Positions 20,855 through 28,857 of a stretch of 64,000 nt of DNA are shown piece after piece. Source of the DNA: Deinococcus aerolatus (GTDB lineage Bacteria; Deinococcota; Deinococci; Deinococcales; Deinococcaceae); NCBI RefSeq assembly GCF_014647055.1, contig NZ_BMOL01000012.1, forward strand, positions 35,779-99,778. Reading direction: 5' to 3'. The stretch's first letter is position 1. Each line of letters begins with the position of its first letter. A program made the translations under genes and the position numbers. Under the pieces are notes generated by a model. It was not told where the DNA came from. It did not search any database and was given only the letters and a program-made list of their open reading frames with translations.

Positions 20855-20992
20855 CATACGGATTCCGTCTGTTTCGTTAACAAACCGGGAGGGCGCCGGT
20901 TTGCCAACTCCACTCCCGGAACTCGTTCTACTCGTTCTCGCTTCGCTCGGATTTTCATCGTTTTGCAAACGATTCAATCGGAGCCCGTATGA
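20855..20992. repeat. 138-base palindromic dispersed repeat, copy 1
   Basis: Its ends are inverted: CATACGGATTCCG at 20855-20867 matches the complement of CGGAGCCCGTATG at 20979-20991 in 11 of 13 positions. Inside are a second hairpin (AAACCGG/CCGGTTT, 20882-20902) and CTTCGCTCGG at 20941-20950. A related copy with the same spacing lies at 60620-60758. The gap 20771-21133 holds no gene. Confidence 0.65.
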
Positions 20993-21133
20993 GATCAGAA
21001 GCAGGGTTGACAGAGCAACGCGGAAGCGTGAAGGCGCTGGAGGGAAGGGACGTCACGTTCGCTTCCTCAGGGATCTGTAGCAGTTGCTCCTCTCCCTCGG
21101 CCACCGGGACAATCCGCCGCCATGGGCCGGGGC

Positions 21134-22366
21134 TCACGTCCCGCCGATCCAGGCCATCGCCCGGTCGGTCAAGCGGTCCAGCGCCTCTACGCTCTGGCGG
21201 ATGTGCGCCTCCTCGGTGTCCTCGATGCTGTTGTGGCTGATGCCGCGCAGGCTCTGGACGAACAGCATCACGGTTGGCACCCCGGCGCGGGCCACTTCCG
21301 CCGCGTCGTGCAGGGGGCCGCTGGGCAGGCGGTGGCTGCGCGGCACCACGTCCAGAATCGAGGCGTCGGCCGCTTCGATCAGCTCCGGGTGGAACGGGAT
21401 CGGCTCGATGCTCCACAGGTCGCCGAAGGTGACGGTGCAGCCGCCTTCCCCAGCAAACCTCTGCGCCGCCTCCTGCGCGTCTTGCCACATCGCGGCGAGT
21501 TTGCCGGCGTCCAGATGGCGCTGGTCCAGCGTGATCTCGCAGGTCTCTACCACGCTGGTCACGATGCCTGGCAGGGTCTTGCAACTGCCCACCGTGCAGA
21601 CGCCACCGTGGCGCTCAGCGATAACGTAAATCTCCTGCGAGAACTGTCCGGCGGCCCGGAAGGCGTCGCGCCGCACGTTCATGGGCGTGCTGCCCGAGTG
21701 GGCGGCCTGACCGTGGAAGGTGATGATGTGCCGCTCCACGCCGAAGGTGCCCAGAACCGCGCCCAGCGGCAGGCCCAGGCCTTCCAGCACCGGCCCCTGC
21801 TCGATGTGCAGTTCCAGATAGGCGGCGGCGTGTTTCAGCTCGCTGCGGGCCTCCGGGGCGTTGCCCAGCGTGACGCCTACCCGTGCCAGCGCGTCTTCCA
21901 GGCTGGTTCCGTCCCGGTCCCGGAGCTTGCGCATCTCGGAGATGTCGATGTTGCCGCCTGCCGCACTCGAACCGTACAGGCTGCGGCCAAATCGGGCGCC
22001 CTCCTCGTCGGCCCAGTCCACCAGCCGCACGGTTACAGGCGGTTTGCCCTGAGCGGCCACGCGGCGCAGCACTTCCAGGCCCGCCAGCACGTTCAGGCAG
22101 CCGTCCAGCCAGCCGCCGTTCGGCACGCTGTCGAGGTGACCGCCGATCAGCAGTTCCTTGTTCGACTCGCCTTCCAGGGTGGCCCACAGGTTACCTGCCG
22201 GGTCGGTGTGGACCTCCACGGGCAGCTCCGCCAGTCTGTCGGTCAGGAATTTTCGCGCCGCCACCCAGGTGTCGGTAAAGGCCACGCGCTGCGCGCCATG
22301 CTCGTCGCCGGTCAGTTCGCGCAGGGCCTTGAGTTCCTGAATGGTCCGCTCGGAATCTAGAGACAT
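21134..22366 (-). CDS. Zn-dependent hydantoinase/carbamoylase (M20-type amidase), probable beta-ureidopropionase
   Basis: A 410-residue amidase of the family containing beta-ureidopropionase, allantoate amidohydrolase and N-carbamoyl-amino-acid hydrolase. Metal-site motifs are GGHLDSVPNGGWLDG, VDWADEEGARFG, LELHIEQGP and the C-terminal MLFVQSLRGISHNSIE. The lid domain has TFHGQAAHSGSTPM. In this position downstream of preTA and hydA it would hydrolyse N-carbamoyl-beta-alanine to beta-alanine, CO2 and ammonia, ending the reductive pyrimidine route. Allantoate as substrate cannot be excluded, since a purine operon is nearby. Confidence 0.9.
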   Translation of the reverse strand: MSLDSERTIQELKALRELTGDEHGAQRVAFTDTWVAARKFLTDRLAELPVEVHTDPAGNLWATLEGESNKELLIGGHLDSVPNGGWLDGCLNVLAGLEVLRRVAAQGKPPVTVRLVDWADEEGARFGRSLYGSSAAGGNIDISEMRKLRDRDGTSLEDALARVGVTLGNAPEARSELKHAAAYLELHIEQGPVLEGLGLPLGAVLGTFGVERHIITFHGQAAHSGSTPMNVRRDAFRAAGQFSQEIYVIAERHGGVCTVGSCKTLPGIVTSVVETCEITLDQRHLDAGKLAAMWQDAQEAAQRFAGEGGCTVTFGDLWSIEPIPFHPELIEAADASILDVVPRSHRLPSGPLHDAAEVARAGVPTVMLFVQSLRGISHNSIEDTEEAHIRQSVEALDRLTDRAMAWIGGT

Positions 22367-22412
22367 GGTCTACCTTATCCAAAAAGCGGACGGCAGACCC
22401 CAGGCCCCCGGT

Positions 22413-23429
22413 CTACCCGGCCAGCCAGCCGCGCACCGCCGCCTTCAAAAAGGCCAGTTCCTCCGGCAATCCGGCGGGGCTGCCCGCCCGGTGGCCCCAC
22501 ACCGAGAAGATAGGCCGCAACTCAGCGCGCTTCAGGTGGGGGAGCTCTGCGGCATCGTCGGCCACCCGGAAATACAGGTCCGTCCCGCCGGGCATCAGCA
22601 GCACCCGGGCTTCAATCGCCCCCAGCGCCGCCGTGAGGTCGCCTCCGTACAGGTCGCCCGCGCTGATGTCCCCGTGAAACCACGTCAGCGCCTGCGCGTA
22701 CAGGTTCGCGGCGTCGCGGGCAGCAAAACTCGCCTCCCAGTCGGTCCGCAGGTACGTCTCCAGATCCGGCGCGCCCAGGGCGGTCTGAAACAGCTCCTGG
22801 CGGTAGAAGTCCTGACTCAGCCCCCAGCCCGCATAGATGTGTCCAAAGGCCCGCAGCGAAGCGTGGGGGACCGCGCTGAACTGACCGCCGCCCACGTACT
22901 CCGGCGCGGCTTCCAGCGTTCGCAGCAGGCCGGACAGGAACACCCTGTTGTGCGCGGCGGTGCGGGCGCTGCCGCACACGACAATGGCGCGCGCCACCCG
23001 CTGCGGGAACAGCGCCGCCCAGTGGTAGGCCTGCATGGCCCCCATCGAGAAGCCGTAAGCGGCGGCGAGGTGCGTGACGCCGAAGACCTCGCGCAACAGC
23101 CGCTCCTGCGCCAGCACGTTGTCACGCACAGTGACCACCTCGGGGTAGTCCGGCGTGTCGGCCGCGCCCGACGACAGGCCGTTGGAGAACATGTCCGGAA
23201 TGACGATGAACCACCGCTGCGGGTCCAGCACCCCGTCCGGGCCGATCAGCCAGTTCTGGGTGTCGTGCGTGGCCGTGTAGCTCGTCGGATACACGATCAC
23301 GTTATCGCGGGCCGCGTTGAGCGTGCCGTGCGTCTGCCACGCCAGCCGGGCGTTGCGGATCACGCCGCCGCGTTCGGCAGGCCAGTCTCCCAGCCTGAAC
23401 ACGCCGTCCTGCACAGGCCAGGGGGTCAT
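22413..23429 (-). CDS. alpha/beta hydrolase related to homoserine O-acetyltransferase
   Basis: A 338-residue alpha/beta-hydrolase-fold protein. The nucleophile elbow is AYGFSMGAMQAYHWA (Ser in GFSMG), and TALPTSY-type segments (VYPTSYTATH) with GLDPQRWFIVIPD resemble MetX. The C-terminal FSVWGHRAG should carry the catalytic histidine and the MPGGTDLYF segment the Asp. MetX enzymes acetylate homoserine, but this branch includes general hydrolases. It sits between the ABC operon and the carbamoyl-amidase of a pyrimidine-degradation cluster, so hydrolysis of a pyrimidine-derived amide or ester is possible. Function is not settled. Confidence 0.8.
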   Translation of the reverse strand: MTPWPVQDGVFRLGDWPAERGGVIRNARLAWQTHGTLNAARDNVIVYPTSYTATHDTQNWLIGPDGVLDPQRWFIVIPDMFSNGLSSGAADTPDYPEVVTVRDNVLAQERLLREVFGVTHLAAAYGFSMGAMQAYHWAALFPQRVARAIVVCGSARTAAHNRVFLSGLLRTLEAAPEYVGGGQFSAVPHASLRAFGHIYAGWGLSQDFYRQELFQTALGAPDLETYLRTDWEASFAARDAANLYAQALTWFHGDISAGDLYGGDLTAALGAIEARVLLMPGGTDLYFRVADDAAELPHLKRAELRPIFSVWGHRAGSPAGLPEELAFLKAAVRGWLAG

Positions 23430-23521
23430 GCGGTCCTGCCGGGCTGCGGAAGAGGCTCAGGCCGGTGTCGGGGAGCAACTGTGGGCATGCCGCCCACCTT
23501 ACGCCCCACGGGCAGGGGAGA

Positions 23522-23553
23522 TGGCCGCAGGGGCAGGCGCTTCCCTGCGGCCA
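23522..23553 (-). terminator. 11-bp hairpin after the binding-protein gene
   Basis: TGGCCGCAGGG at 23522-23532 is the perfect complement of 23543-23553, 11 bases beyond the stop of the minus-strand binding-protein gene. No T-tract follows. It may separate the preT-to-binding-protein operon from the two genes downstream. Confidence 0.55.
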
Positions 23554-23563
23554 CGGCCTGACC

Positions 23564-24634
23564 TTACTTCGCGGTCTTGCCCGTTGCCTTTTCCCACACG
23601 CTGTAATTCACCGCTCCGGCGCTGGGGGCCGACTTGAGGATGCCCAGTTCCATCAGCTGCTTGACGTTGGCGGCGTAGGTGGCGCGGTCCAGCAGCCCGG
23701 CATTGCCCTTGAGGGTCTGCCCGGCGCGGTACAGCTTGGCCACCTCGGTCATCTGCCAGGTCTGGTGTCCGGCGGCGCTGGCGCGCGTGCCCGAGCCCTT
23801 GCAGGTGTTGCCGCAGTTGACCAGCACGATCTGCACGGCCTCCTTCTGGTTAGCCACCGCGTAATTCCAGCCCTTGATGGTGGCGCGCACCAGCCGGGCG
23901 GCCACCTCCTGCCCGGTCATGCCGCTGTTCTTGAAGTTCTTGCTGTCCAGCGTTTTTTGCGTCGTGAACATCAGATCCTCAAGCAGATTGATACCGAAGT
24001 CGCTGACGTTGAAGACCTTGAGTTTGTCCAGCGGGTAACCCAGGCCCACAATCTGATCAATCTCGTTGTAGGTCATGGCGGACACCAGATCAACCTTGTC
24101 GGGGAACACCAGGCTGGGATCAAAGGGATACGTGACGGCCTGCACGGTGGGGTTGGCCACGGTGCTGTCCAGGCTGGTGGTCATGCCGTACTTCTTCAGG
24201 AGCGCCACTGCCGGGTACTCGTTGCCGCTGGGCCACACGCCCACGCGCTTGCCGGCGAACTGCTTGGGGTCCGTCAGTCCGCTGGATTTCAGCGCGACCA
24301 GGGTGTAGCCGCTCTTCTGGAACAGCTGCGCGATATGCACCACCGGCAGGCCCTGCTGGCGCGCGGTCAGCAGGTCCGTGATCCAGGTGGTTCCGAAATC
24401 AGCCGCGCCGGTCGCCACGGTCTGAATCGGCGACTGGTCACCAATCGGTAGCAGCGTCACGTCCAGCCCCTCGGCCTTGTAAAAGCCCTTGGCCTGCGCG
24501 ACAAAAAAGCCCGCGAACTGCGCCTGAGGGAACCACTTGAGCTGCAGCTTCACCGGAACGTTGGCCGCGCCCGCCGAACTCAGGGCCGAGGCAACGAGGG
24601 CGGCGGTCAGGGTGGACAGGACGCTTTTTTTCAT
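23564..24634 (-). CDS. NMT1/THI5-like ABC transporter substrate-binding protein
   Basis: A 356-residue periplasmic binding protein. It has a signal peptide (MKKSVLSTLTAALVASALSS, cut after AGA) followed by KLQLKWFPQAQFAGFFVA, a hallmark of the ThiY/RibY/NMT1 family. ATG 24634 has GGAGGA six bases upstream and starts the signal peptide. Relatives bind pyrimidines (HMP, formyl-aminopyrimidine) or riboflavin. With two permeases, an ATPase and the preTA-hydA genes upstream, the likely ligand is a pyrimidine or dihydropyrimidine. Cys residues CGNTCKG may form a disulfide. Confidence 0.9.
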   Translation of the reverse strand: MKKSVLSTLTAALVASALSSAGAANVPVKLQLKWFPQAQFAGFFVAQAKGFYKAEGLDVTLLPIGDQSPIQTVATGAADFGTTWITDLLTARQQGLPVVHIAQLFQKSGYTLVALKSSGLTDPKQFAGKRVGVWPSGNEYPAVALLKKYGMTTSLDSTVANPTVQAVTYPFDPSLVFPDKVDLVSAMTYNEIDQIVGLGYPLDKLKVFNVSDFGINLLEDLMFTTQKTLDSKNFKNSGMTGQEVAARLVRATIKGWNYAVANQKEAVQIVLVNCGNTCKGSGTRASAAGHQTWQMTEVAKLYRAGQTLKGNAGLLDRATYAANVKQLMELGILKSAPSAGAVNYSVWEKATGKTAK

Positions 24635-24729
24635 GGGATTCCTCCGGGCGCGCGTGGCGCAGTGGCTGGTACGGGGCAGATGGGTCATGGGGGGTGGGAA
24701 TCTTCGCAAGGCTTGACTCGGCTGGTCCA

Positions 24730-25716
24730 TCATCTCGAGTGTCGTCGGCTGGCATGCCAGCCCGTGAAGCGCGCTTCGAGCCACGAGATCGCGCCGTAGA
24801 ACGCCAGGCCCAGCACCGAGGCAATCACGATGGCGGCCCACACGATGTCCAGATTGAAGCGCCCGGCCTCGATCTGGATGCGGAAGCCCAGCCCCTGCCC
24901 GGTGGTGCCGAAAAACTCACCGACAATCGCGCCGATCAGGGCCAGCGTTGAGCCGATTTTCAGGGCGTTGAACAGGAAGGGCAGGGCGCTGGGCACCCGC
25001 ACCAGGCGGAAGGCGGCGGCAGGCGTGACCGCGTAGGTCCGCATCAGGTCCAGCAGCAGGGGATTGGCCCCCTGCAACCCGCGCACCACGTTCACCACCA
25101 CCGGGAAGAACACCGTGATGGCCACGATGATCGCCTTGCTGGGCCACTCCAGGCCAAACGCCTTGACGATCACCGGGGCCAACGCCACGATGGGAATGCT
25201 GGCAAACAGCCCCGCGTAGGGCAGGGCGCCGCGCTCCAGAAAGGGAAAACGAACGGCGGCCAGCGCCACCACGATGCCGGCCCCCACCCCCGCCAGGTAG
25301 CCCAGCAGCGCCTCCTGCACAAACGTCACGCGGGCGTCGCCCAGCAGCACCACGCGCGAGCGGTACAGGGCCGTGGCGACGCGGGTGGGGGTGGGAATCA
25401 GGCCCGGCGGCACCCCATAGGCCCGCAGCAGGCCCTCCACGGCCACCAGCGCCAGCAGTGCGGCCAGCAGCGCCGGCAGAACCCCGGTCATCCGGCGGGC
25501 CAGCGCCGCCAGTCCCGAGACGCCCGCGCCCAGGCCCAGCACGATCAGCGCGAGACTCAGCGCCTTGCGTCCGGGGGGCACGGCGTCCAGTGGAAAGCTC
25601 CAGACGTTCCATACTGCGGCCAGCAGCAGTGCCAGGCCCAGCGCGAGGACCAGCCCCCCCGGCCCAGGCCGCCGGCCCGTCCTGTCGGTGGCTAGCGTGG
25701 CTGCCCGGCTCGCCAC
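24730..25716 (-). CDS. ABC transporter permease (ThiX/SsuC-like)
   Basis: A 328-residue inner-membrane permease. After an extra hydrophobic N-terminal region of two to three segments, the usual BPD-type core begins near residue 95. The ATPase-contact EAA loop is DLMRTYAVTPAAAFRLVRVPSALPFL (shown in part), followed by ALIGAIVGEFFGTTGQGLG. The start is taken as GTG 25716, which overlaps the upstream permease by 25 bases; no good ribosome-binding site is seen. It forms the transmembrane pair with the next permease. Confidence 0.85.
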   Translation of the reverse strand: MASRAATLATDRTGRRPGPGGLVLALGLALLLAAVWNVWSFPLDAVPPGRKALSLALIVLGLGAGVSGLAALARRMTGVLPALLAALLALVAVEGLLRAYGVPPGLIPTPTRVATALYRSRVVLLGDARVTFVQEALLGYLAGVGAGIVVALAAVRFPFLERGALPYAGLFASIPIVALAPVIVKAFGLEWPSKAIIVAITVFFPVVVNVVRGLQGANPLLLDLMRTYAVTPAAAFRLVRVPSALPFLFNALKIGSTLALIGAIVGEFFGTTGQGLGFRIQIEAGRFNLDIVWAAIVIASVLGLAFYGAISWLEARFTGWHASRRHSR

Positions 25717-26576
25717 GGCGTCACCAGCCTCTCGATCAGGCCCAGCGCGGCCACCAGCGCGATGCCCAGGCCCGCGCCGTACAGCATGATCACCCACAGC
25801 GCCAGGGTGTCCGAGGCCCGCGAGTTCTCGGCCAGCATCTTGCCCAGCCCCGAGAAGCTGATGGTGCTGATCTCGGCCACGATGCTGCCGATCAGTGCGG
25901 CCGTGGCCGCCACCTTCAGCGACGTGAACAAAAAGGGGAGGCTGGCGGGCAGGCGCAGCTTCCAGAAGGTCTGCCAGCCCGACGCGCGGTAGGTGGTCAG
26001 CAGGTCTTCTTGCATGGGGTCCGGGCTGCGCAGGCCCGCCGCCACCCCCACCGCCACCGGGAAAAAGGCGATGTAGGCGGCGATCAAGGCCTTGGGCAGC
26101 CAGCCCTGGACGCCGTACTGCCCCAGCACCACGGCCAGCATGGGCGCAAGGGCAATCACCGGCACGGTTTGAGAAGCGATCAGCCACGGCAGGGTCACGC
26201 GCTCGAAGGCGCGGCTGGTGACCAGGGCAACGGCCAGCAGGATGCCCAGGACCGTGGCGATCAGCAGGCCCACCAGGGTTTCGCCGGCCGTGACCAGCGT
26301 GTTGTACGGCACGCTGGTCACGGCCAGCGGCGGCACGCTCATGGTCCGCAGGCTGCGGACCAGCTGCGCGGGGGCCGGCAGCACCGGATTACGCAGCTGG
26401 GTGGCGCAGGCGATGGCCGTGGCGCAGCCCAGTTCCGCGCCGCTGTCCAGGCTGCGCTGCGCCGCGCCAGCGTTGACCCACAGCATCAGCGGCCAGTACA
26501 GCGCCAGCGTCAGGGCGGCCACGATCAGCATCGGCCCCAGGCTGCCGGCCAGCGGGGAAGGCCGCCGCCTAATCAT
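25692..26576 (-). CDS. ABC transporter permease (ThiX/SsuC-like)
   Basis: A 294-residue membrane protein with about six to seven hydrophobic segments and the BPD-type core. The coupling loop reads LTTYRASGWQTFWKLRLPASLPFL (in part) and is followed by ALIGSIVAEISTISFSGLG. A soluble loop with two cysteines (GCATAIACATQL) lies between the first two membrane segments and may be periplasmic. Its ATG overlaps the ATPase stop by 8 bases. Two distinct permeases suggest a heterodimeric channel. Confidence 0.88.
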   Translation of the reverse strand: MIRRRPSPLAGSLGPMLIVAALTLALYWPLMLWVNAGAAQRSLDSGAELGCATAIACATQLRNPVLPAPAQLVRSLRTMSVPPLAVTSVPYNTLVTAGETLVGLLIATVLGILLAVALVTSRAFERVTLPWLIASQTVPVIALAPMLAVVLGQYGVQGWLPKALIAAYIAFFPVAVGVAAGLRSPDPMQEDLLTTYRASGWQTFWKLRLPASLPFLFTSLKVAATAALIGSIVAEISTISFSGLGKMLAENSRASDTLALWVIMLYGAGLGIALVAALGLIERLVTPWRAGQPR

Positions 26577-27393
26577 CGGCGTCGAACCCGTGGCCCCGGC
26601 GCAGCAGTTCGCGTACCCTCGTGGCCAGCTCGAAAAAGCGGGGACTCTCGCGGGTTTCCACGTTGCGGGGATACGGCAGATCGATGTCCACCACGCCCTC
26701 GATCTTGCCGGGCCGCGAGGTCATTACGACGACGCGGGTGCTCAGAAACACCGCCTCGCTGATGCCGTGGGTCACGAACACCACCGTCTTGCCGGTTTCC
26801 TGCCACAGGCGCAGCAGCTCGCCGTTCAGGTGCTCCCGGGTGATCTCGTCCAGTGCGCCGAAGGGCTCGTCCATCAATAGCAGGCCCGGATCGAAGGCCA
26901 GGGCGCGGGCAATCGACACGCGCTGCTGCATGCCGCCCGACAGCTGCCACGGGTAGCGGGCCGCAAAGCCCCCGAGCCCAACGAGCCTGAGCATCTCGTG
27001 GGCACGGGCCTGCCGGGCGGCTTTGGGGGTGTTCATCACGTCCAGGGGGAGCATGACGTTGCCCAGGACCGTGCGCCAGTCCAGCAGGGCCGGCGACTGG
27101 AACACGTAGCCGTAGGCACGTTCCTGCCGGGCCTGTGCGGGCGACTGGCCGCCGATCAGCAGTTCGCCGGCTGTGGGCGTGATCAGATCCGCCATCAGCC
27201 GCAGCAGCGTGGTCTTGCCGCAGCCGCTGGGGCCGATCAGGCTGACGAATTCGCCCTGCGCGATGCTCAGGGTGGCGTCTTTCAGGGCCACCGTATCGCC
27301 CCCTGCCCCCCGGAAGACCATGTTCAGGTCCCGCAGGTGGACGGCGGGCTCGGCCGTGTACTCCGGTGTGCGACCAGGCGAGACGGCAGTCAA
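26569..27393 (-). CDS. ABC transporter ATP-binding protein
   Basis: A 274-residue ATPase of the nitrate/sulfonate/taurine/pyrimidine group. Walker A is GPSGCGKTT, the Q-loop YVFQSPALLDWRT, the signature LSGGMQQR, Walker B LLLMDEPFGALDE, and the switch His is in VFVTHGISEA. The start is TTG at 27393, overlapping the hydA TGA (TTGA), so it is translationally coupled to hydA. It energises the two permeases downstream. Confidence 0.93.
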   Translation of the reverse strand: MTAVSPGRTPEYTAEPAVHLRDLNMVFRGAGGDTVALKDATLSIAQGEFVSLIGPSGCGKTTLLRLMADLITPTAGELLIGGQSPAQARQERAYGYVFQSPALLDWRTVLGNVMLPLDVMNTPKAARQARAHEMLRLVGLGGFAARYPWQLSGGMQQRVSIARALAFDPGLLLMDEPFGALDEITREHLNGELLRLWQETGKTVVFVTHGISEAVFLSTRVVVMTSRPGKIEGVVDIDLPYPRNVETRESPRFFELATRVRELLRRGHGFDADD

Positions 27394-28790
27394 GCCGGGG
27401 CCCGTCCCTTCTGCTCCGCCTGCGGTGCCCGGCGCAGCAGCTGCCCGCGCCCCGGCTCACCCACGAACGCGCCGTTGCGCACCGCCACCTGCCCGCGCAC
27501 CGTGACCACGCTGGGCCGGCCGTCGATCTCGAAGCCCTCGAAGCCGCTGTAGTCGTTGTTGACATGCGACGTCTCTGCGCTGATCCTGCCCCGGTAGGCT
27601 GGGTCGTAAACCACCAGATCGGCGTCCGAGCCGACCTCAATGGCGCCTTTTTTCGGGTACAGCCCGAAAATCTGCGCCGCGCGGGTACTGGCGGCGTCCA
27701 CGAAGCGGTTCAGGCTCAGGGCGCCCCGACTGACGCCGTAGGTATACAGCAGATTCACGCGGTCCTCAATGGCCGGAATGCCGTTGGGAATCAGCGTAAA
27801 ATTGTCCTCGCCCATGCGCTTTTGCTGCACATCAAAGGGGCAGTGATCGGTGGCGACGGTGTCGATCTCGCCGTCTTTCAGGGCCTGCCACAGCGCGGTC
27901 TGGTTGGCTTTGTCGCGCAGCGGCGGACTCATGACATGCTTGGCTCCCTCCACGCCGGGCCGCTCGGCAAAGGTCTTGTCCAGCAGGAAATGTGGAATCA
28001 CGGACTCAATGTGAATGTTCACGCCGCGCCTGCGGGCGTCGAGGGCGGCTTTCAGGGACCGGGCATTGGAGAGATGCACCACGTAGCCCTCGGCCCCGGT
28101 CATCTCCAGGAATGTGGCGAAGTGCGCGGTGCCGTCGGCCTCCACCTGCTCGGGGCGGCTGGGCTCGTGCCACTCGGGGCCGGTCTTGCCTTCCGAGAGC
28201 AGTTTGGCCTGCAACTGGGCCACCAGTTCTGCGTTCTCGCAGTGGGCCGTGACCACCACGCCCAGTTCCTTTGCCAGCGTCAGGGTGCGGTACAGCGTCG
28301 CGTCCTCAATCCCGAACGCGCCCTTGTACGCCAGAAAGACCTTGAAGGAGGTCATGCCGCTGGCCACCAGCTCGCGCAGGGTGCGCTCGGTGTCCTCGTC
28401 CCAGCGCGTCACGCCGATGTGGAACGTGTAGTCGCAGGCGCTGTGGCCCTCGGCCATCCGGGACCAGGTGTTCCAGCCGTCCCGCAGCTCATCGCTGCCG
28501 GCGGGAGCCAGCATCTCGATGAAGGTGGTGGTGCCGCCGATCAGGGCGGCCTGACTGGCGGTGGCGTGGGTGTCCTTGGCAAAGGTGCCCATGAACGGCA
28601 GGTGAACATGCACGTGCGGGTCAATGAACCCTGGAAAGACGTACTGGCCCGTCGCGTCGATGGTTTCGGTGCCCTCCGGCACGATCAGGTGCTCGCCGAT
28701 CAGCGAGATGGTCTCACCCTCGATCAGGATGTCGGCTGTGTACTGCCGGTCTGCTGTGACGATCTGGCCGTTCTTGATGAGCAGGGTCAT
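27390..28790 (-). CDS. hydA: dihydropyrimidinase / D-hydantoinase
   Basis: A 466-residue cyclic amidohydrolase opening dihydrouracil or dihydrothymine to the N-carbamoyl-beta-amino acid. The binuclear zinc site is complete: DPHVHVHLPF, the carboxylated lysine in SFKVFLAYKG, VTAHCENAE, VVHLSNA and VATDHCPF. GAGGA lies eight bases upstream of the ATG. It follows preA by 67 bases and is coupled to the ABC ATPase. With preTA upstream and the amidase downstream, it is the second step of reductive pyrimidine catabolism. Confidence 0.95.
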   Translation of the reverse strand: MTLLIKNGQIVTADRQYTADILIEGETISLIGEHLIVPEGTETIDATGQYVFPGFIDPHVHVHLPFMGTFAKDTHATASQAALIGGTTTFIEMLAPAGSDELRDGWNTWSRMAEGHSACDYTFHIGVTRWDEDTERTLRELVASGMTSFKVFLAYKGAFGIEDATLYRTLTLAKELGVVVTAHCENAELVAQLQAKLLSEGKTGPEWHEPSRPEQVEADGTAHFATFLEMTGAEGYVVHLSNARSLKAALDARRRGVNIHIESVIPHFLLDKTFAERPGVEGAKHVMSPPLRDKANQTALWQALKDGEIDTVATDHCPFDVQQKRMGEDNFTLIPNGIPAIEDRVNLLYTYGVSRGALSLNRFVDAASTRAAQIFGLYPKKGAIEVGSDADLVVYDPAYRGRISAETSHVNNDYSGFEGFEIDGRPSVVTVRGQVAVRNGAFVGEPGRGQLLRRAPQAEQKGRAPA

Positions 28791-28857
28791 GGTTGCGTCC
28801 TCGCAGGCTGCGGTGTAGGGGGGTGGCCTCGTTCAAGAGGCTCAGGTGGATGACCGG

